A stretch of DNA of 37,408 bases from an uncultured cyanobacterium (GTDB taxonomy: Bacteria; Cyanobacteriota; Vampirovibrionia; Vampirovibrionales; JAGQHJ01), in the NCBI GenBank assembly GCA_937922745.1, contig CALAJO010000081.1, forward strand, positions 1 to 37,408, written 5' to 3'. Positions within the stretch are counted from its first letter, which is position 1. Each line of letters opens with the position of its first letter. Both the position numbers and the translations under genes were made by a program. The notes beneath the pieces were generated by a model. The model was given only the letters and a program-made list of their open reading frames with translations, had not been told where the DNA came from and ran no database searches. This document shows positions 6,734-14,298 of this stretch, piece by piece.

Positions 6734-7915
6734 ATGCCCGCACAAACGGAAGACCCCAACCTTTCGTCCTATCGCTCACCAGTCGTCACCCCGGCATCCT
6801 CCATGCTGGATCTGGCGATTGATGAGAAGGGGCGAATTCGGTTGCCGGGTTTCCCGGCGGGCTTATCCATCAACGAATATCTTCCTTTGGTGCATCTCTA
6901 TGCTTCAGTCTTAGAAGCAGACAGGCTTCTGGATTGTTACCGGCCTGTGTTGGGCATGCGCCCGACGAATTCGTTGCAAGCCCCGCTGACGGATTTGAGC
7001 CCTTCCACGCGCACGCAGAACCTCTTTTACAAGCGGGAAGATCAGACGGTGACGCGGGCTTACAAGGTTCGCGGCGCCGTTGTAGGGATGGCCAAGGTGA
7101 TGGAAAGCAATCCGGCGAGCGGCTTCCTGGCCGTATCGACCGGTAACCATGCGCTGGGCGTGTTAAAGGCTGCCGAACTGCTTCGGCCTGACTCCGTACG
7201 GATTGTGGTGCCGGCCAATACGGCGGCGGCAAAAATGGATAAAATTACGGCCCAGGTACAAAACCTGCTGGAGCAAGGCGTCCGGGCGTCGCTGGTGTAT
7301 GCCGGTGAAACCTTTGACGAGGCGCGCGACTGGGCCATGACGTTGAGTGATGGGGAATACTATCTCGATCCCTACAGCGACCCGTGGGTGGTGGCTGGCC
7401 AGGGAACCATCGGCCTGGAGTTGTTCCGGCAGACACGGGCCCTGGTAGCGGATCGGGATATTGAGGAAGTGATGGTGATTTCGCCTATTGGGGGCGGTGG
7501 TTTGCTGGCCGGCACGGCAACGGCCTTTAAAATGGCCGCGGCCTGGGATCAGCGTTTCCGCAACGTGGATCTCCGGTTTACCGGCCTGCGTCTTGAAAAC
7601 CAGGAAACGCTTTATGGCGATGCCATCCGCGTGAATGATGTTGCGGAGGTGAACCGCAAGCTGTTGGATTCGTTAAATGTGGCCGTGATGCCCATTAACG
7701 ATAACATGATGGCCGAAGGCATGCTGGGTGTGAAAGACGACCTGGGTGTTACCGTGGAAGGCCCGAGCGGCGGGACGCTCTATCCTGCACTGCGCTTTGG
7801 CGCCTGCATGCCCACCCGTAAGCGGATGGTGGTTTGTATTCTCAGCGGAGGCAATGCATCCGCGTTTCCCAGCCCGGTGATGCAGCCCCGTCCTTTGGCC
7901 GTATCCGGCTGCTGA
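6734..7915 (+). CDS. ilvA: Threonine ammonia-lyase (threonine deaminase) without regulatory domain
   Basis: This is a PLP enzyme of fold type II. In this operon it most likely converts threonine to 2-oxobutyrate, the isoleucine precursor. It has 393 residues from ATG 6734 (AAGGAG 6719-6724, 9-nt spacing); ATG 6710 is in frame but lacks a ribosome site. Visible features are the Schiff-base Lys in AYKVRGA (K111), the substrate/PLP loop STGNHALG (135-142), the phosphate-binding PIGGGGLLAG (251-260) and a C-terminal SGGN. The N-terminal 90 residues before the catalytic core are longer than in catabolic TdcB-type enzymes, while the C-terminal ACT-like domain that gives isoleucine inhibition in E. 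coli IlvA is absent. Serine dehydratase or serine racemase activity is possible from sequence alone; the ilv context favours IlvA. Confidence 0.85.
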   Translation: MPAQTEDPNLSSYRSPVVTPASSMLDLAIDEKGRIRLPGFPAGLSINEYLPLVHLYASVLEADRLLDCYRPVLGMRPTNSLQAPLTDLSPSTRTQNLFYKREDQTVTRAYKVRGAVVGMAKVMESNPASGFLAVSTGNHALGVLKAAELLRPDSVRIVVPANTAAAKMDKITAQVQNLLEQGVRASLVYAGETFDEARDWAMTLSDGEYYLDPYSDPWVVAGQGTIGLELFRQTRALVADRDIEEVMVISPIGGGGLLAGTATAFKMAAAWDQRFRNVDLRFTGLRLENQETLYGDAIRVNDVAEVNRKLLDSLNVAVMPINDNMMAEGMLGVKDDLGVTVEGPSGGTLYPALRFGACMPTRKRMVVCILSGGNASAFPSPVMQPRPLAVSGC

Positions 7916-7955
7916 AGATTCGATTTTCACACATTCTCGTATAATTCGAGTCATA

Positions 7956-7983
7956 GCCGGGCATTCGCCCGGCTTTTATTTTT
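7956..7983 (+). terminator. Rho-independent terminator of the ilvBNCA operon
   Basis: GCCGGGC (7956-7962) and GCCCGGC (7967-7973) form a perfect stem with a 4-nt loop. TTTTATTTTT follows at 7974-7983. Confidence 0.93.
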
Positions 7984-7999
7984 CGATAACCTGCATTCA

Positions 8000-8179
8000 A
8001 TGCGTCTGATGGCAAGACTTCGCATAAAAAAACGGCGGGAGAAACATGGGCTTGGGGCCTATTGGTTTCCTGATCCGCCTTGGGAGAAGTTGGTATGGGT
8101 TGAGTTTGTTAGAGACTGGGAACGATACCAACTGCAAAAAATAAAAAAGAGAAATGGGCCAGGCAAGCGTGAAGATTGA
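8000..8179 (+). CDS. Possible small basic/aromatic protein (59 residues)
   Basis: ATG 8000 to TGA 8177-8179 encodes 59 residues, with a very basic start (RLRIKKRREKH) and a Trp-rich middle (WFPDPPWEKLVWVEF). The composition looks protein-like, but I see no ribosome site; ATG 8009 is an alternative. The last third overlaps the terminator that I assign to recT on the other strand. It could be a remnant of a longer gene or simply an accidental ORF. I recognise no family. Confidence 0.3.
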   Translation: MRLMARLRIKKRREKHGLGAYWFPDPPWEKLVWVEFVRDWERYQLQKIKKRNGPGKRED

Positions 8180-8201
8180 GAGTCAAACGTTTGGCCCATT
8201 T
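8136..8201 (-). terminator. Terminator of the recT gene
   Basis: On the minus strand a long stem pairs 8187-8201 with 8152-8170. AAATGGGC/GCCCATTT contributes 8 bp. After a 4-nt bulge, a further 7 bp form with one G-U pair. Next on this strand comes a U-rich tract (A-run on plus, 8136-8149). It lies about 42 bases beyond the recT stop. Confidence 0.75.
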
Positions 8202-8242
8202 CAGGGTTAGGCAGCACAGCCTGTTAAGGTAGTAAAAAAGGG

Positions 8243-9082
8243 TTAACTAACTTCCTGGTAAGGGCTCCGAGCCAGGCAGTGTTCCTTCAAGGCTTCTGTC
8301 GCCCGTTGAAGCAGTTCCAACTCAACCCCTTTAAAGGTGTCCAGCCCGGTAATCCACTGGATTTCCTCTTTGCTCAGGCCGTATTCCTTCTGAAGGGTTT
8401 TGATGGAAGCCAGGCAGCTTTTCATCGCCTTCTGCTCTTCCTTTAACTGCTTGTCGGTGGTTTCATCCAGGGCAGGCACTGAAGCCACTTCCTCAGCCAT
8501 CCGGGGCGGCGGGGCAACCAGGGCGCGTTCTGCGACGGGCTCGGTCTTATCTGCCTGATCCATCTCCTCGTGGGCATACAGGCCGCTCAGATCTTCCGGG
8601 AAGGCCATGCGGAGCGCGGCAACCTCGGCGCACTTCTTCAGCATCTGCTCCGGCATACGCTGCCAAAGTGCCGTATCGCCTTTGTACTCCTCGAGGGAGA
8701 CTTCCTCGTAAGCGGGATATTCCCAGTCCTTTCGCCAAATTCGGGCCCAGGCATAGAGGCGGCCTTTTTCATCGCGCTTCAAGCCCCGTTCGATGCCCTT
8801 GAGTTTGTTGGTCCGGTTGGCAATCAGGCGGAAGCCATCAATGCCGGTCTGGGTTGTGCCCACGTCCACCCAGCGATCGCCTCGGCGCTGCTTGCGCTTG
8901 ATGAAGTAAATCTGCTTGAGTAACGGGTTAAGGCCGCGGGCGTTGGCCGTATACAGGAACAGCCGAAGCTCATCATCGGAAGCGCCTCTGGCAACGGATT
9001 CCTGGATCAGCTTAAGCTCTTCCGGGGACCATTCGTCCATTACGTTTTTCGGTTTGGTTTGGGTCTCTATTTCCTTTGTCAC
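8243..9082 (-). CDS. recT: RecT/Bet-family single-strand annealing protein
   Basis: The 279-residue protein (GTG start at 9082, with GGAGG seven bases upstream) matches the phage recombination protein Bet/RecT layout: LFLYTANARGLNPLLKQIYF (residues 41-60), then TQTGIDGFRLIANRTNKLKGIE, and later a Tyr/Trp-rich segment with KKCAEVAALRMAFPEDLSGLYAHEE. Proteins of this family coat single-stranded DNA and anneal complementary strands, normally together with a 5'-3' exonuclease. No exonuclease, SSB or other phage gene is beside it, so it is an orphan. The C-terminal 100 residues (charged, helical) are less conserved in the family. A longer in-frame start at 9166 has no ribosome site and would run through the likely operator. 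A palindrome at 9113-9132 suggests damage-inducible control. Confidence 0.88.
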   Translation of the reverse strand: MTKEIETQTKPKNVMDEWSPEELKLIQESVARGASDDELRLFLYTANARGLNPLLKQIYFIKRKQRRGDRWVDVGTTQTGIDGFRLIANRTNKLKGIERGLKRDEKGRLYAWARIWRKDWEYPAYEEVSLEEYKGDTALWQRMPEQMLKKCAEVAALRMAFPEDLSGLYAHEEMDQADKTEPVAERALVAPPPRMAEEVASVPALDETTDKQLKEEQKAMKSCLASIKTLQKEYGLSKEEIQWITGLDTFKGVELELLQRATEALKEHCLARSPYQEVS

Positions 9083-9112
9083 AACAATCCCTCCGAGATG
9101 AAAAAATAATGC

Positions 9113-9132
9113 TATCGAAATTTTGTTCGATA
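9113..9132. promoter_or_regulatory. Palindromic operator candidate upstream of recT (SOS-box-like)
   Basis: TATCGAA (9113-9119) and TTCGATA (9126-9132) form a perfect 7-bp inverted repeat around a 6-nt A/T centre, 31 bases upstream of the recT start. The core reads CGAAC-N4-TTTCG on the recT strand. This is one base away from the Gram-positive type LexA box CGAAC-N4-GTTCG. A repressor site is plausible for a recombination gene, but the owner of the site is inferred. Confidence 0.4.
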
Positions 9133-9337
9133 TTTTTAGTATGCGATCTTTCATGGGAAAAGTCACATCATAGCGCTGAGCTTGTTTAACCAGGCGGATG
9201 CTCCGGAAAAGCTGTATAGAAAAGGCTTTTGGCTTTACGTTAAAAACCGTCGGTTTGCGGCTGGGAATCTTTATATTAATTTTAGAATGAAGGTTCGGAG
9301 AACCGGAAAAAGCACATCAGTGAATGAGGAGATGCAG

Positions 9338-9658
9338 ATGGAATTTGCGGTAATTGCTTACGACGCCACGGATGAAGGGGCGCTGGACAGACGCATGGCC
9401 GTGCGTGACGCCCATATGGCGCTGATTAAATCCCTGCGGGAAAAGGGCAATATGATCCACGGCGGGGCCCTGCTGGATGATGCCGGCAAGATGATTGGCT
9501 CGATTATCATCAGCGACTTTCCGACGCGGGAAGCGTTTGACGAATGGTATCGCCAGGATCCGTATGTGACCGGGAACGTGTGGAAGGATGTTCAAGTTTT
9601 TCCCTTTAAAACGGCCGAGCATTTTCGAGACAACATCCGGCAACCTGTAAACCGTTAA
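9338..9658 (+). CDS. YciI-like protein
   Basis: The 106-residue protein starts MEFAVIAYDATDEGALDRRM and ends in a ferredoxin-like pattern: a conserved His (RDAHMALIKSLREKGNMIHGG), GSIIISDFPTREAFDEWYRQDPYV, then a final strand. This layout is typical of YciI-like proteins, small dimeric alpha/beta proteins of mostly unknown function, some related to muconolactone isomerase-type folds. ATG 9338 is chosen because GAGGAG at 9326-9331 gives 6-nt spacing. Upstream in-frame starts back to 9182 produce an atypical extension. It is divergent from recT. No partner is evident. Confidence 0.82.
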   Translation: MEFAVIAYDATDEGALDRRMAVRDAHMALIKSLREKGNMIHGGALLDDAGKMIGSIIISDFPTREAFDEWYRQDPYVTGNVWKDVQVFPFKTAEHFRDNIRQPVNR

Positions 9659-9673
9659 TATAACTTGTCGTGC

Positions 9674-9702
9674 TTTACCTTCCTGGGCGTGTGGCCTACA
9701 AT
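9674..9702 (+). promoter_or_regulatory. Promoter of the small exported protein gene
   Basis: TTTACC (9674-9679) and TACAAT (9697-9702) are spaced by 17 bp, 50 bases before the start at 9752. Confidence 0.5.
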
Positions 9703-9751
9703 GGTAGCGTGTCCTAATGGTGGATCAGCAACCGATCGATAGGAGAATTTT

Positions 9752-10075
9752 ATGAAAAGACTCGCGACCCTGTCTCTGGCGGCTTTGTTTTTAACGCCCG
9801 GCGCCGCGCTTGCCGATGGTTACGTCTTTAACTGCAACAACTTTTGGCAACAAAGCGTAGTAATTACGGTTGAGGCCGATTCCAAAAAAGACGCCTGGAA
9901 AATAATTCGGACGGATAAGGACCTGAGAAACGCTTACAGCCTGGACAACAATTCCCGTTGTGCTTTTCGTGCCTCCGGTCCAAATATTAAGCAGAAAAAA
10001 ATGCAGCTGTTTAGCAGCAAGAAGGAAGGCGAGCAGGTGGAAGAGAATAAAGAGCCGGTTTCTCCTACCGAATAG
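9752..10075 (+). CDS. Small exported protein, unknown function
   Basis: The 107-residue protein has a clear Sec signal peptide: MKR, a hydrophobic core, and AALA cleaved near residue 21. The mature part holds two cysteines (C28 and C70) that could form one disulfide, then a Lys/Glu-rich tail ending in PVSPTE. AGGAG lies just before ATG 9752. It has its own promoter and is followed by a hairpin, so it is probably monocistronic. I recognise no family; a periplasmic protein is the safest call. Confidence 0.7.
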   Translation: MKRLATLSLAALFLTPGAALADGYVFNCNNFWQQSVVITVEADSKKDAWKIIRTDKDLRNAYSLDNNSRCAFRASGPNIKQKKMQLFSSKKEGEQVEENKEPVSPTE

Positions 10076-10082
10076 CAAAACA

Positions 10083-10111
10083 CTGCAAACTCGCCACAAT
10101 CGTTTTATAAT
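10083..10111 (+). promoter_or_regulatory. Possible promoter of the TPR gene
   Basis: A perfect TATAAT at 10106-10111 has CTGCAA (10083-10088) 17 bp upstream. Transcription would begin near 10118, about 65 bases before the TPR start. Confidence 0.4.
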
Positions 10112-10140
10112 GGGGGCAGACGCACTGCGCGCCCCCATTT
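10109..10140 (+). terminator. Hairpin after the exported protein gene
   Basis: AATGGGGGC (10109-10117) pairs with GCCCCCATT (10131-10139) around a 13-nt loop. Only TTT follows, so termination may be weak. It overlaps the candidate -10 of the next gene. Confidence 0.4.
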
Positions 10141-10182
10141 AAACTGTCTCCGTCATGATTGTCTGCCATATTGGTTCCCCGG

Positions 10183-12036
10183 ATGAAAAACAAGACGTTT
10201 AAAGACCTGTTAAGCCGTATCGGCCGCTACAACGCCGTGGTGGAATCGTATAAGAAAGCGGCGCAATCCTCGCCGGATCCGGCAATGGCATATGTTAACT
10301 GGGGCATCGATCAGGCAGAAGCGGGCGATATGGAAGAGGCCGTAAAAAGGTTCGAGCAGGCCGCGGCGATTTCTCCCAACCGCACGGAGCCCTTGAACAA
10401 CTGGGGTGTTGCGTTAGCCAAGCAGGGCGACTTTGATGGGGCCATCGAAAAGTTCAAGCAGGCGCTCAACGTGGAGCCGGATTCTGTCAGCAGCCTAATC
10501 CTGTGGGGCGCTGCCCTGCTGGAAAAAGGCGATTTTGACGGGGCGAAGGACAAGTATGAACGGGCGGTGCAGATTAATCCCGCCAACCCGGAGCCTTATG
10601 TCAGTTGGGGGATTGCCCTGGCGCGGATGGGGCATTACCTGGACGCCATTCGGCACTTCCAGGCGGCGCTGGCCATATACAACTACCAGCCGCAGGTTTA
10701 CTTTTTGTGGGGGGCGGTGCTTGCCGAGCTGGAGCGTTATGAAGAGGCGATTGAAAAGTTCAGGCAAACGCTTCGACATATGCCCAAACATCCGGAGGCG
10801 TATTATTTCTGGTCAATCGCACTGAACCGATTGGGGCAGTACGAAGCGGCCATTGAGAAATCCCGCAAGGCGCTGGAGCTGGATCCGGAAAACGCGGAAA
10901 TCTATCTCAACCTGGGGGATGCCTATGCGAACCTGGGGCAGTACGAAGCGGCAATCGAAAACTACCGCCAAGCCCTTGCAATGGACGACACCATGGTGGA
11001 TGCCCATATGAACATGGGGATTGCCCTTTGCAAGCAGGGCAATAACGAGGAAGGCTACCAGCAGTTCCAAAAGGCGCTGGAGATGGATCCCGAAATGATC
11101 CAGGTTCATTACTACTGGGGCGCCTCACTTAATGAGAACCGCAGGTTCCAGGAAGCCTTGGCGCACCTGGAGCAGGTGTATCAGCAAATGCCGGAGCATC
11201 TGGATAACCTCATTAACTACGGGCTGGCGCTTATCCATACAGGCCGGGTGGAAGAAGGGAACCAACTGCTGAAACAGGCCGAGAAAATCGACCCCTGGAA
11301 CCCGCAAGTCCATTTTCTGCTGGGAACCCAACTCCTGGCGCATGGGAACCCAAAGGTGGCTCTCAACCACCTGGAAAAGGCGCTGGACGCCAAAAAGGAC
11401 TTTACCGATGCCGCTATCAACATGAGCCTGGCCTTGTGCGAATTGGGAGATACAGAGGAAGCCGTACGCACGTTGCGTCCTTTTATCCGGCAGCACCAGG
11501 AATCCCCGGAGATTAACTTCTTTTACGGGATGATCCTCTATCGTCATGGGGATTTGAAGGAAGCAGCGCTCAAGTTTGAGAAGGCCTTATCGTTAAGGCC
11601 GGGGTATATGGAAGCCCTGCTTGGACTGGCGGAGATTGCCATCCAACAGGGTGCCCTGGAAAAGGCCAAAATCCATCTGGCAAGTTTATTACAGCAGCAT
11701 GCCGAGTTTATTCCGGCCCTGTTTTTGTCCGGCGTGGTTGAAGCCCGTTTGGGAGATGGCGATTCGGCAGGAAACCGGGTGTATTACCAACGTGCGCTCG
11801 CCTTTTATGATCAGATCATCCGTTTAGATCCGTATCACCTGGAAGCGCAGATTAATTATGCCTTTGTGGCCGGTAAATTAGGGGACTTTGACAGGCTAAA
11901 CCAGCAGTTCGAAGGGCTCCTGTCCAACCCGGTGTTTGAAAAGGACATGATTGCCAGGTTCTGGGTCCAGGCACTGGATGATCTGGGTCGGCTGGAGGAG
12001 GCCCAATCCTTGTGCCAACGGCTTGGGTTATCCTGA
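10183..12036 (+). CDS. TPR-repeat protein (about 17 repeats)
   Basis: The 617-residue protein is almost entirely tetratricopeptide repeats of about 34 residues with the usual W/L-G-Y/F-A-P positions, for example NWGVALAKQGDFDGAIEKF and NLGDAYANLGQYEAAIENY. I count about 17 units, the central seven closest to consensus; unit 15 carries a 9-residue insertion (GDSAGNRVYYQ). There is no signal peptide, membrane span or enzymatic domain, so it should be a cytoplasmic scaffold for protein-protein contacts. ATG 10183 is taken as start; a TTG at 10159 is in frame but has no ribosome site. Partners cannot be deduced. The neighbouring Ycf23-like gene has its own ribosome site 160 bases on. Confidence 0.85.
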   Translation: MKNKTFKDLLSRIGRYNAVVESYKKAAQSSPDPAMAYVNWGIDQAEAGDMEEAVKRFEQAAAISPNRTEPLNNWGVALAKQGDFDGAIEKFKQALNVEPDSVSSLILWGAALLEKGDFDGAKDKYERAVQINPANPEPYVSWGIALARMGHYLDAIRHFQAALAIYNYQPQVYFLWGAVLAELERYEEAIEKFRQTLRHMPKHPEAYYFWSIALNRLGQYEAAIEKSRKALELDPENAEIYLNLGDAYANLGQYEAAIENYRQALAMDDTMVDAHMNMGIALCKQGNNEEGYQQFQKALEMDPEMIQVHYYWGASLNENRRFQEALAHLEQVYQQMPEHLDNLINYGLALIHTGRVEEGNQLLKQAEKIDPWNPQVHFLLGTQLLAHGNPKVALNHLEKALDAKKDFTDAAINMSLALCELGDTEEAVRTLRPFIRQHQESPEINFFYGMILYRHGDLKEAALKFEKALSLRPGYMEALLGLAEIAIQQGALEKAKIHLASLLQQHAEFIPALFLSGVVEARLGDGDSAGNRVYYQRALAFYDQIIRLDPYHLEAQINYAFVAGKLGDFDRLNQQFEGLLSNPVFEKDMIARFWVQALDDLGRLEEAQSLCQRLGLS

Positions 12037-12195
12037 CACAACCATTTCTGTGGCAAAGTGAAAAGATTGACGGCTTTTTCGGTATATGCGGCTGCTTCAG
12101 CGTGTCAAGTGGCTTGCGTATTCGGTGCTATGGTTGTATGGTATTCCATACTTCCACTTCTTCGCAAAAGGTTACGGTAGAGAGGAGACAGAACG

Positions 12196-12963
12196 GTGAA
12201 CAAACAGCAAGAACAAGTTAAACAGCTTCTCCAGCAGAAGCGATTGGTAAAAGTGATTTCCGGTATTGATAATTTTGACCTGGACAAGGTGGCTCAAACC
12301 GTTAGGGCTGCAGCCGTAGCCGGTGCAGGGGCTGTGGATGTCGCCGCCCGTGCGGATGTGGTTCGTCTGGCGCGTCAAAGCTCTGATTTGCCGGTTTTCG
12401 CGTCTTCCACCAATCCGCAGGATTTGGCGATTGCCGCCGCCAACGGCGCCCACGTGGCAGAAATCGGTAACTTTGATGCACTTTACAAAGATGGTTTCTA
12501 CCTCTCTGCCGAGGAAGTGTTGAAACTGGCCGAGCAAACCCGTGCATTACTCTCCTCTGATACTCTGCTTTCCGTGACCATCCCGGGCTATCTTTCGGTG
12601 GAAGCACAGGTTCGTCTGGCTGAGCAACTTCAAGCCATCGGTGCGGATATGATTCAGACCGAAGGGGCGTCCCGAGTGATTACGCTGACCCGTGAAGTCC
12701 AGATCCTGGATGCGGAAGAAAAAGCCCGCCTGACGATGGAAAATACAGCCGCACTGTGCCGCACGGTTTCCATCCCCGTGATGACGGCCAGCGGTATCAA
12801 CGTCGACAATATCCAGGAGGCGTTCCGTTTGGGGGCGGCTGCCGTTGGTATCGGTTCTTCCGTCAACAAACTGGCTTCCGAGGAGGATATGGTTCTGGTT
12901 CTCTCGCAGATGATGCACCAGGTTGCACTGCTGGGCCAAGAAACCGTCGTACTCGCCTCCTGA
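12196..12963 (+). CDS. Ycf23/DUF561-family protein
   Basis: The 255-residue protein resembles Ycf23, also called DUF561, a TIM-barrel-like family known mainly from cyanobacteria and red-algal plastids. Characteristic blocks are LVKVISGIDNFD near the start, AGAGAVDVAA, FASSTNPQDLAIAAANGAHVAEIGNFDALY, VTIPGYLS, ADMIQTEGA and MTASGINVDNIQEAFRLGAAAVGIGSSVNK. The last block looks like a phosphate-binding loop of (beta/alpha)8 barrels. The GTG start at 12196 has AGGAG (12183-12187) at 8-nt spacing. Function is not established as far as I know; a role in nitrogen-linked regulation has been proposed in algae. Its presence is a phylogenetic hint toward the cyanobacterial group. Confidence 0.85.
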   Translation: MNKQQEQVKQLLQQKRLVKVISGIDNFDLDKVAQTVRAAAVAGAGAVDVAARADVVRLARQSSDLPVFASSTNPQDLAIAAANGAHVAEIGNFDALYKDGFYLSAEEVLKLAEQTRALLSSDTLLSVTIPGYLSVEAQVRLAEQLQAIGADMIQTEGASRVITLTREVQILDAEEKARLTMENTAALCRTVSIPVMTASGINVDNIQEAFRLGAAAVGIGSSVNKLASEEDMVLVLSQMMHQVALLGQETVVLAS

Positions 12964-12974
12964 TAAAGCATCGT

Positions 12975-13013
12975 GAACGCCGGGCGTTGTTTTACAGCGC
13001 CCGGATGACGTTC
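12975..13013 (+). other. Stem-loop after the Ycf23-like gene
   Basis: CCGGGCGTTG (12980-12989) pairs with CAGCGCCCGG (12995-13004), one G-U, around TTTTA. An outer GAACG/CGTTC (12975-12979, 13009-13013) extends it past a bulge. It sits 12 bases after the stop but lacks a T-run. It may be a 3'-end stabilising hairpin or a weak terminator. Confidence 0.5.
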
Positions 13014-13030
13014 ATCCATTGTTGAGATAA

Positions 13031-13036
13031 TATAAT
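13031..13036 (+). promoter_or_regulatory. Likely -10 element of the tRNA gene
   Basis: A perfect TATAAT lies 30 bases before the tRNA 5' end. No good -35 is visible at 16-18 bp; TGACGT at 13006-13011 is at 19 bp. Confidence 0.3.
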
Positions 13037-13065
13037 TCAACTATCAAACTTTTGAATATTCTTTT

Positions 13066-13139
13066 GCCTCAGTAGCTCAGTTGGATAGAGCAACCGCCTT
13101 CTAAGCGGTGGGTCACAGGTTCGAATCCTGTCTGGGGTA
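13066..13139 (+). tRNA. tRNA-Arg(UCU)
   Basis: A complete cloverleaf is visible. The acceptor arm is GCCTCAG with CTGGGGT (two G-U pairs) and discriminator A 13139. The D-arm is GCTC/GAGC, the anticodon arm ACCGC/GCGGT with loop CTTCTAA, and the T-arm ACAGG/CCTGT with TTCGAAT. The anticodon is TCT, reading AGA (and AGG by wobble). CCA is not encoded; TATTTTT follows, so CCA must be added by nucleotidyltransferase. It is a single gene. No duplicated 3' end or integrase is seen nearby, so there is no sign of an inserted element here. Confidence 0.97.
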
Positions 13140-13223
13140 TTTTTCTTGGTATAAACGCTGCATTGAGCTATAGCAATCCTTTAATGTCTGCTCGCCAAGA
13201 TGCTTTTGTTCTAACCGAAACCA

Positions 13224-14159
13224 CTAACACTTCACGCTTTCGGCGGCTTGTGCAATATGGGCTGTACGGGCTTCTATCGCTTTAATTACGGATGCCATGT
13301 CAAGCCGATCATTGCCAAGGCCAACGTTTTCGCCATACAACGCACTGCTCAAATCGAGGAGTGGTGTTGCTATTTCAGCCTTGCGCGCTGCATCGGCAAT
13401 CAGCAAGGTGCTGTTGTATGCATCGGACGTGGCAGCCTGGACCGTAAAGTCCCGGTTGATGAGCATAGGAATTTTAACGCGGGTGACATCGGAAGCCAGG
13501 GGGCCTGCGTTAATCGCGGCTTGAAACGTGGTGAGGTCTAGCCCGTTTTTGTCCGCAAAATGCACCGCTTCAGCCAAGCCGGCAATGGTGGTATTCAGAT
13601 AGAGGTTGACGGCCAGCTTCATTAGCAATGCATGACCAACCGGGCCGCAATAGAAGGCTTCCTTGCCCATGGGAGCAAGCAAAGGCCGAATTTCCGATAC
13701 AGTATCCAGGTTGCCACCCAGCATAAAGACCAGTTGTCCGGCTTCTGCCGGTTTCCGCGAACCGGATACCGGTGCTTCGATGTAACGGCCGCCGGCGGCA
13801 AGAATGTCAGCCTCAAGTTTGCGTGAGTATTCAGGCGAATTGGAGCCCATGGAAACAAGGATGTGCCCATTAAGGCGCTTTGCAAAATCCGGTGTATTTC
13901 GGCCCAGCACGGTATCGAGTACTGCTTCGTTCAGTAACATAACAAACACGATGGACGTGGAATCAAAAACATTGTCTACACTGGATGCAATCGTTGCGCC
14001 AACAGTTTGCAAGGGTTCACAGCGTTGTGGAGAGCGATTCCAGACAACAAGCTCAATACCGGCCCTGGCAAGATTCAGCGCCATGGGCTGTCCCATTACG
14101 CCCAAGCCGATAAACCCGATCTTCTGTTGTGGAGTAATGTCTTGGGATGCAACTGCCAT
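13224..14159 (-). CDS. NAD(P)-dependent beta-hydroxyacid dehydrogenase (3-hydroxyisobutyrate dehydrogenase family)
   Basis: This 311-residue protein has an N-terminal Rossmann motif GFIGLGVMGQPMA (about residues 15-27). The substrate loop is EAPVSGS, with S132. The catalytic K181 and N185 sit in GHALLMKLAVNLYLN, and a helical C-terminal domain follows. These are the signatures of the HIBADH/tartronate-semialdehyde reductase/GLYR family, which oxidise beta-hydroxyacids or reduce semialdehydes. The exact substrate is not clear. A valine-degradation role would fit the name of the family, but no other valine catabolism gene is near; detoxification of succinic semialdehyde or glyoxylate is equally possible. 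AGAGGAAA precedes ATG 14159. Confidence 0.88.
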   Translation of the reverse strand: MAVASQDITPQQKIGFIGLGVMGQPMALNLARAGIELVVWNRSPQRCEPLQTVGATIASSVDNVFDSTSIVFVMLLNEAVLDTVLGRNTPDFAKRLNGHILVSMGSNSPEYSRKLEADILAAGGRYIEAPVSGSRKPAEAGQLVFMLGGNLDTVSEIRPLLAPMGKEAFYCGPVGHALLMKLAVNLYLNTTIAGLAEAVHFADKNGLDLTTFQAAINAGPLASDVTRVKIPMLINRDFTVQAATSDAYNSTLLIADAARKAEIATPLLDLSSALYGENVGLGNDRLDMASVIKAIEARTAHIAQAAESVKC

Positions 14160-14298
14160 CTGGTTTCCTCTATATTGTCTTGCATAAGGGGTTCGTCTTT
14201 AAGCCAAACCTGGCCCGGACATTTGTTTGTTAACGATCATACCGAAAAAGCCTCCCGGAGAGGAGAGAGAATAACGGCGAACTATTTCTCTGTGTTAA

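Noticed and set aside
6666-6914. ORF beginning GTG 6666 behind AAGGAG between ilvC and ilvA
   Set aside because: The ribosome site touches the start codon, the frame overlaps ilvA in another frame and the product is low-complexity basic.
7940-7945. Perfect TATAAT just after ilvA
   Set aside because: It lies immediately before the operon terminator, has no -35 at proper spacing, and no gene is positioned to use it.
13066-13200. tRNA-Arg as an attachment site for an integrated element
   Set aside because: There is no duplicated tRNA 3' end and no integrase in the window.
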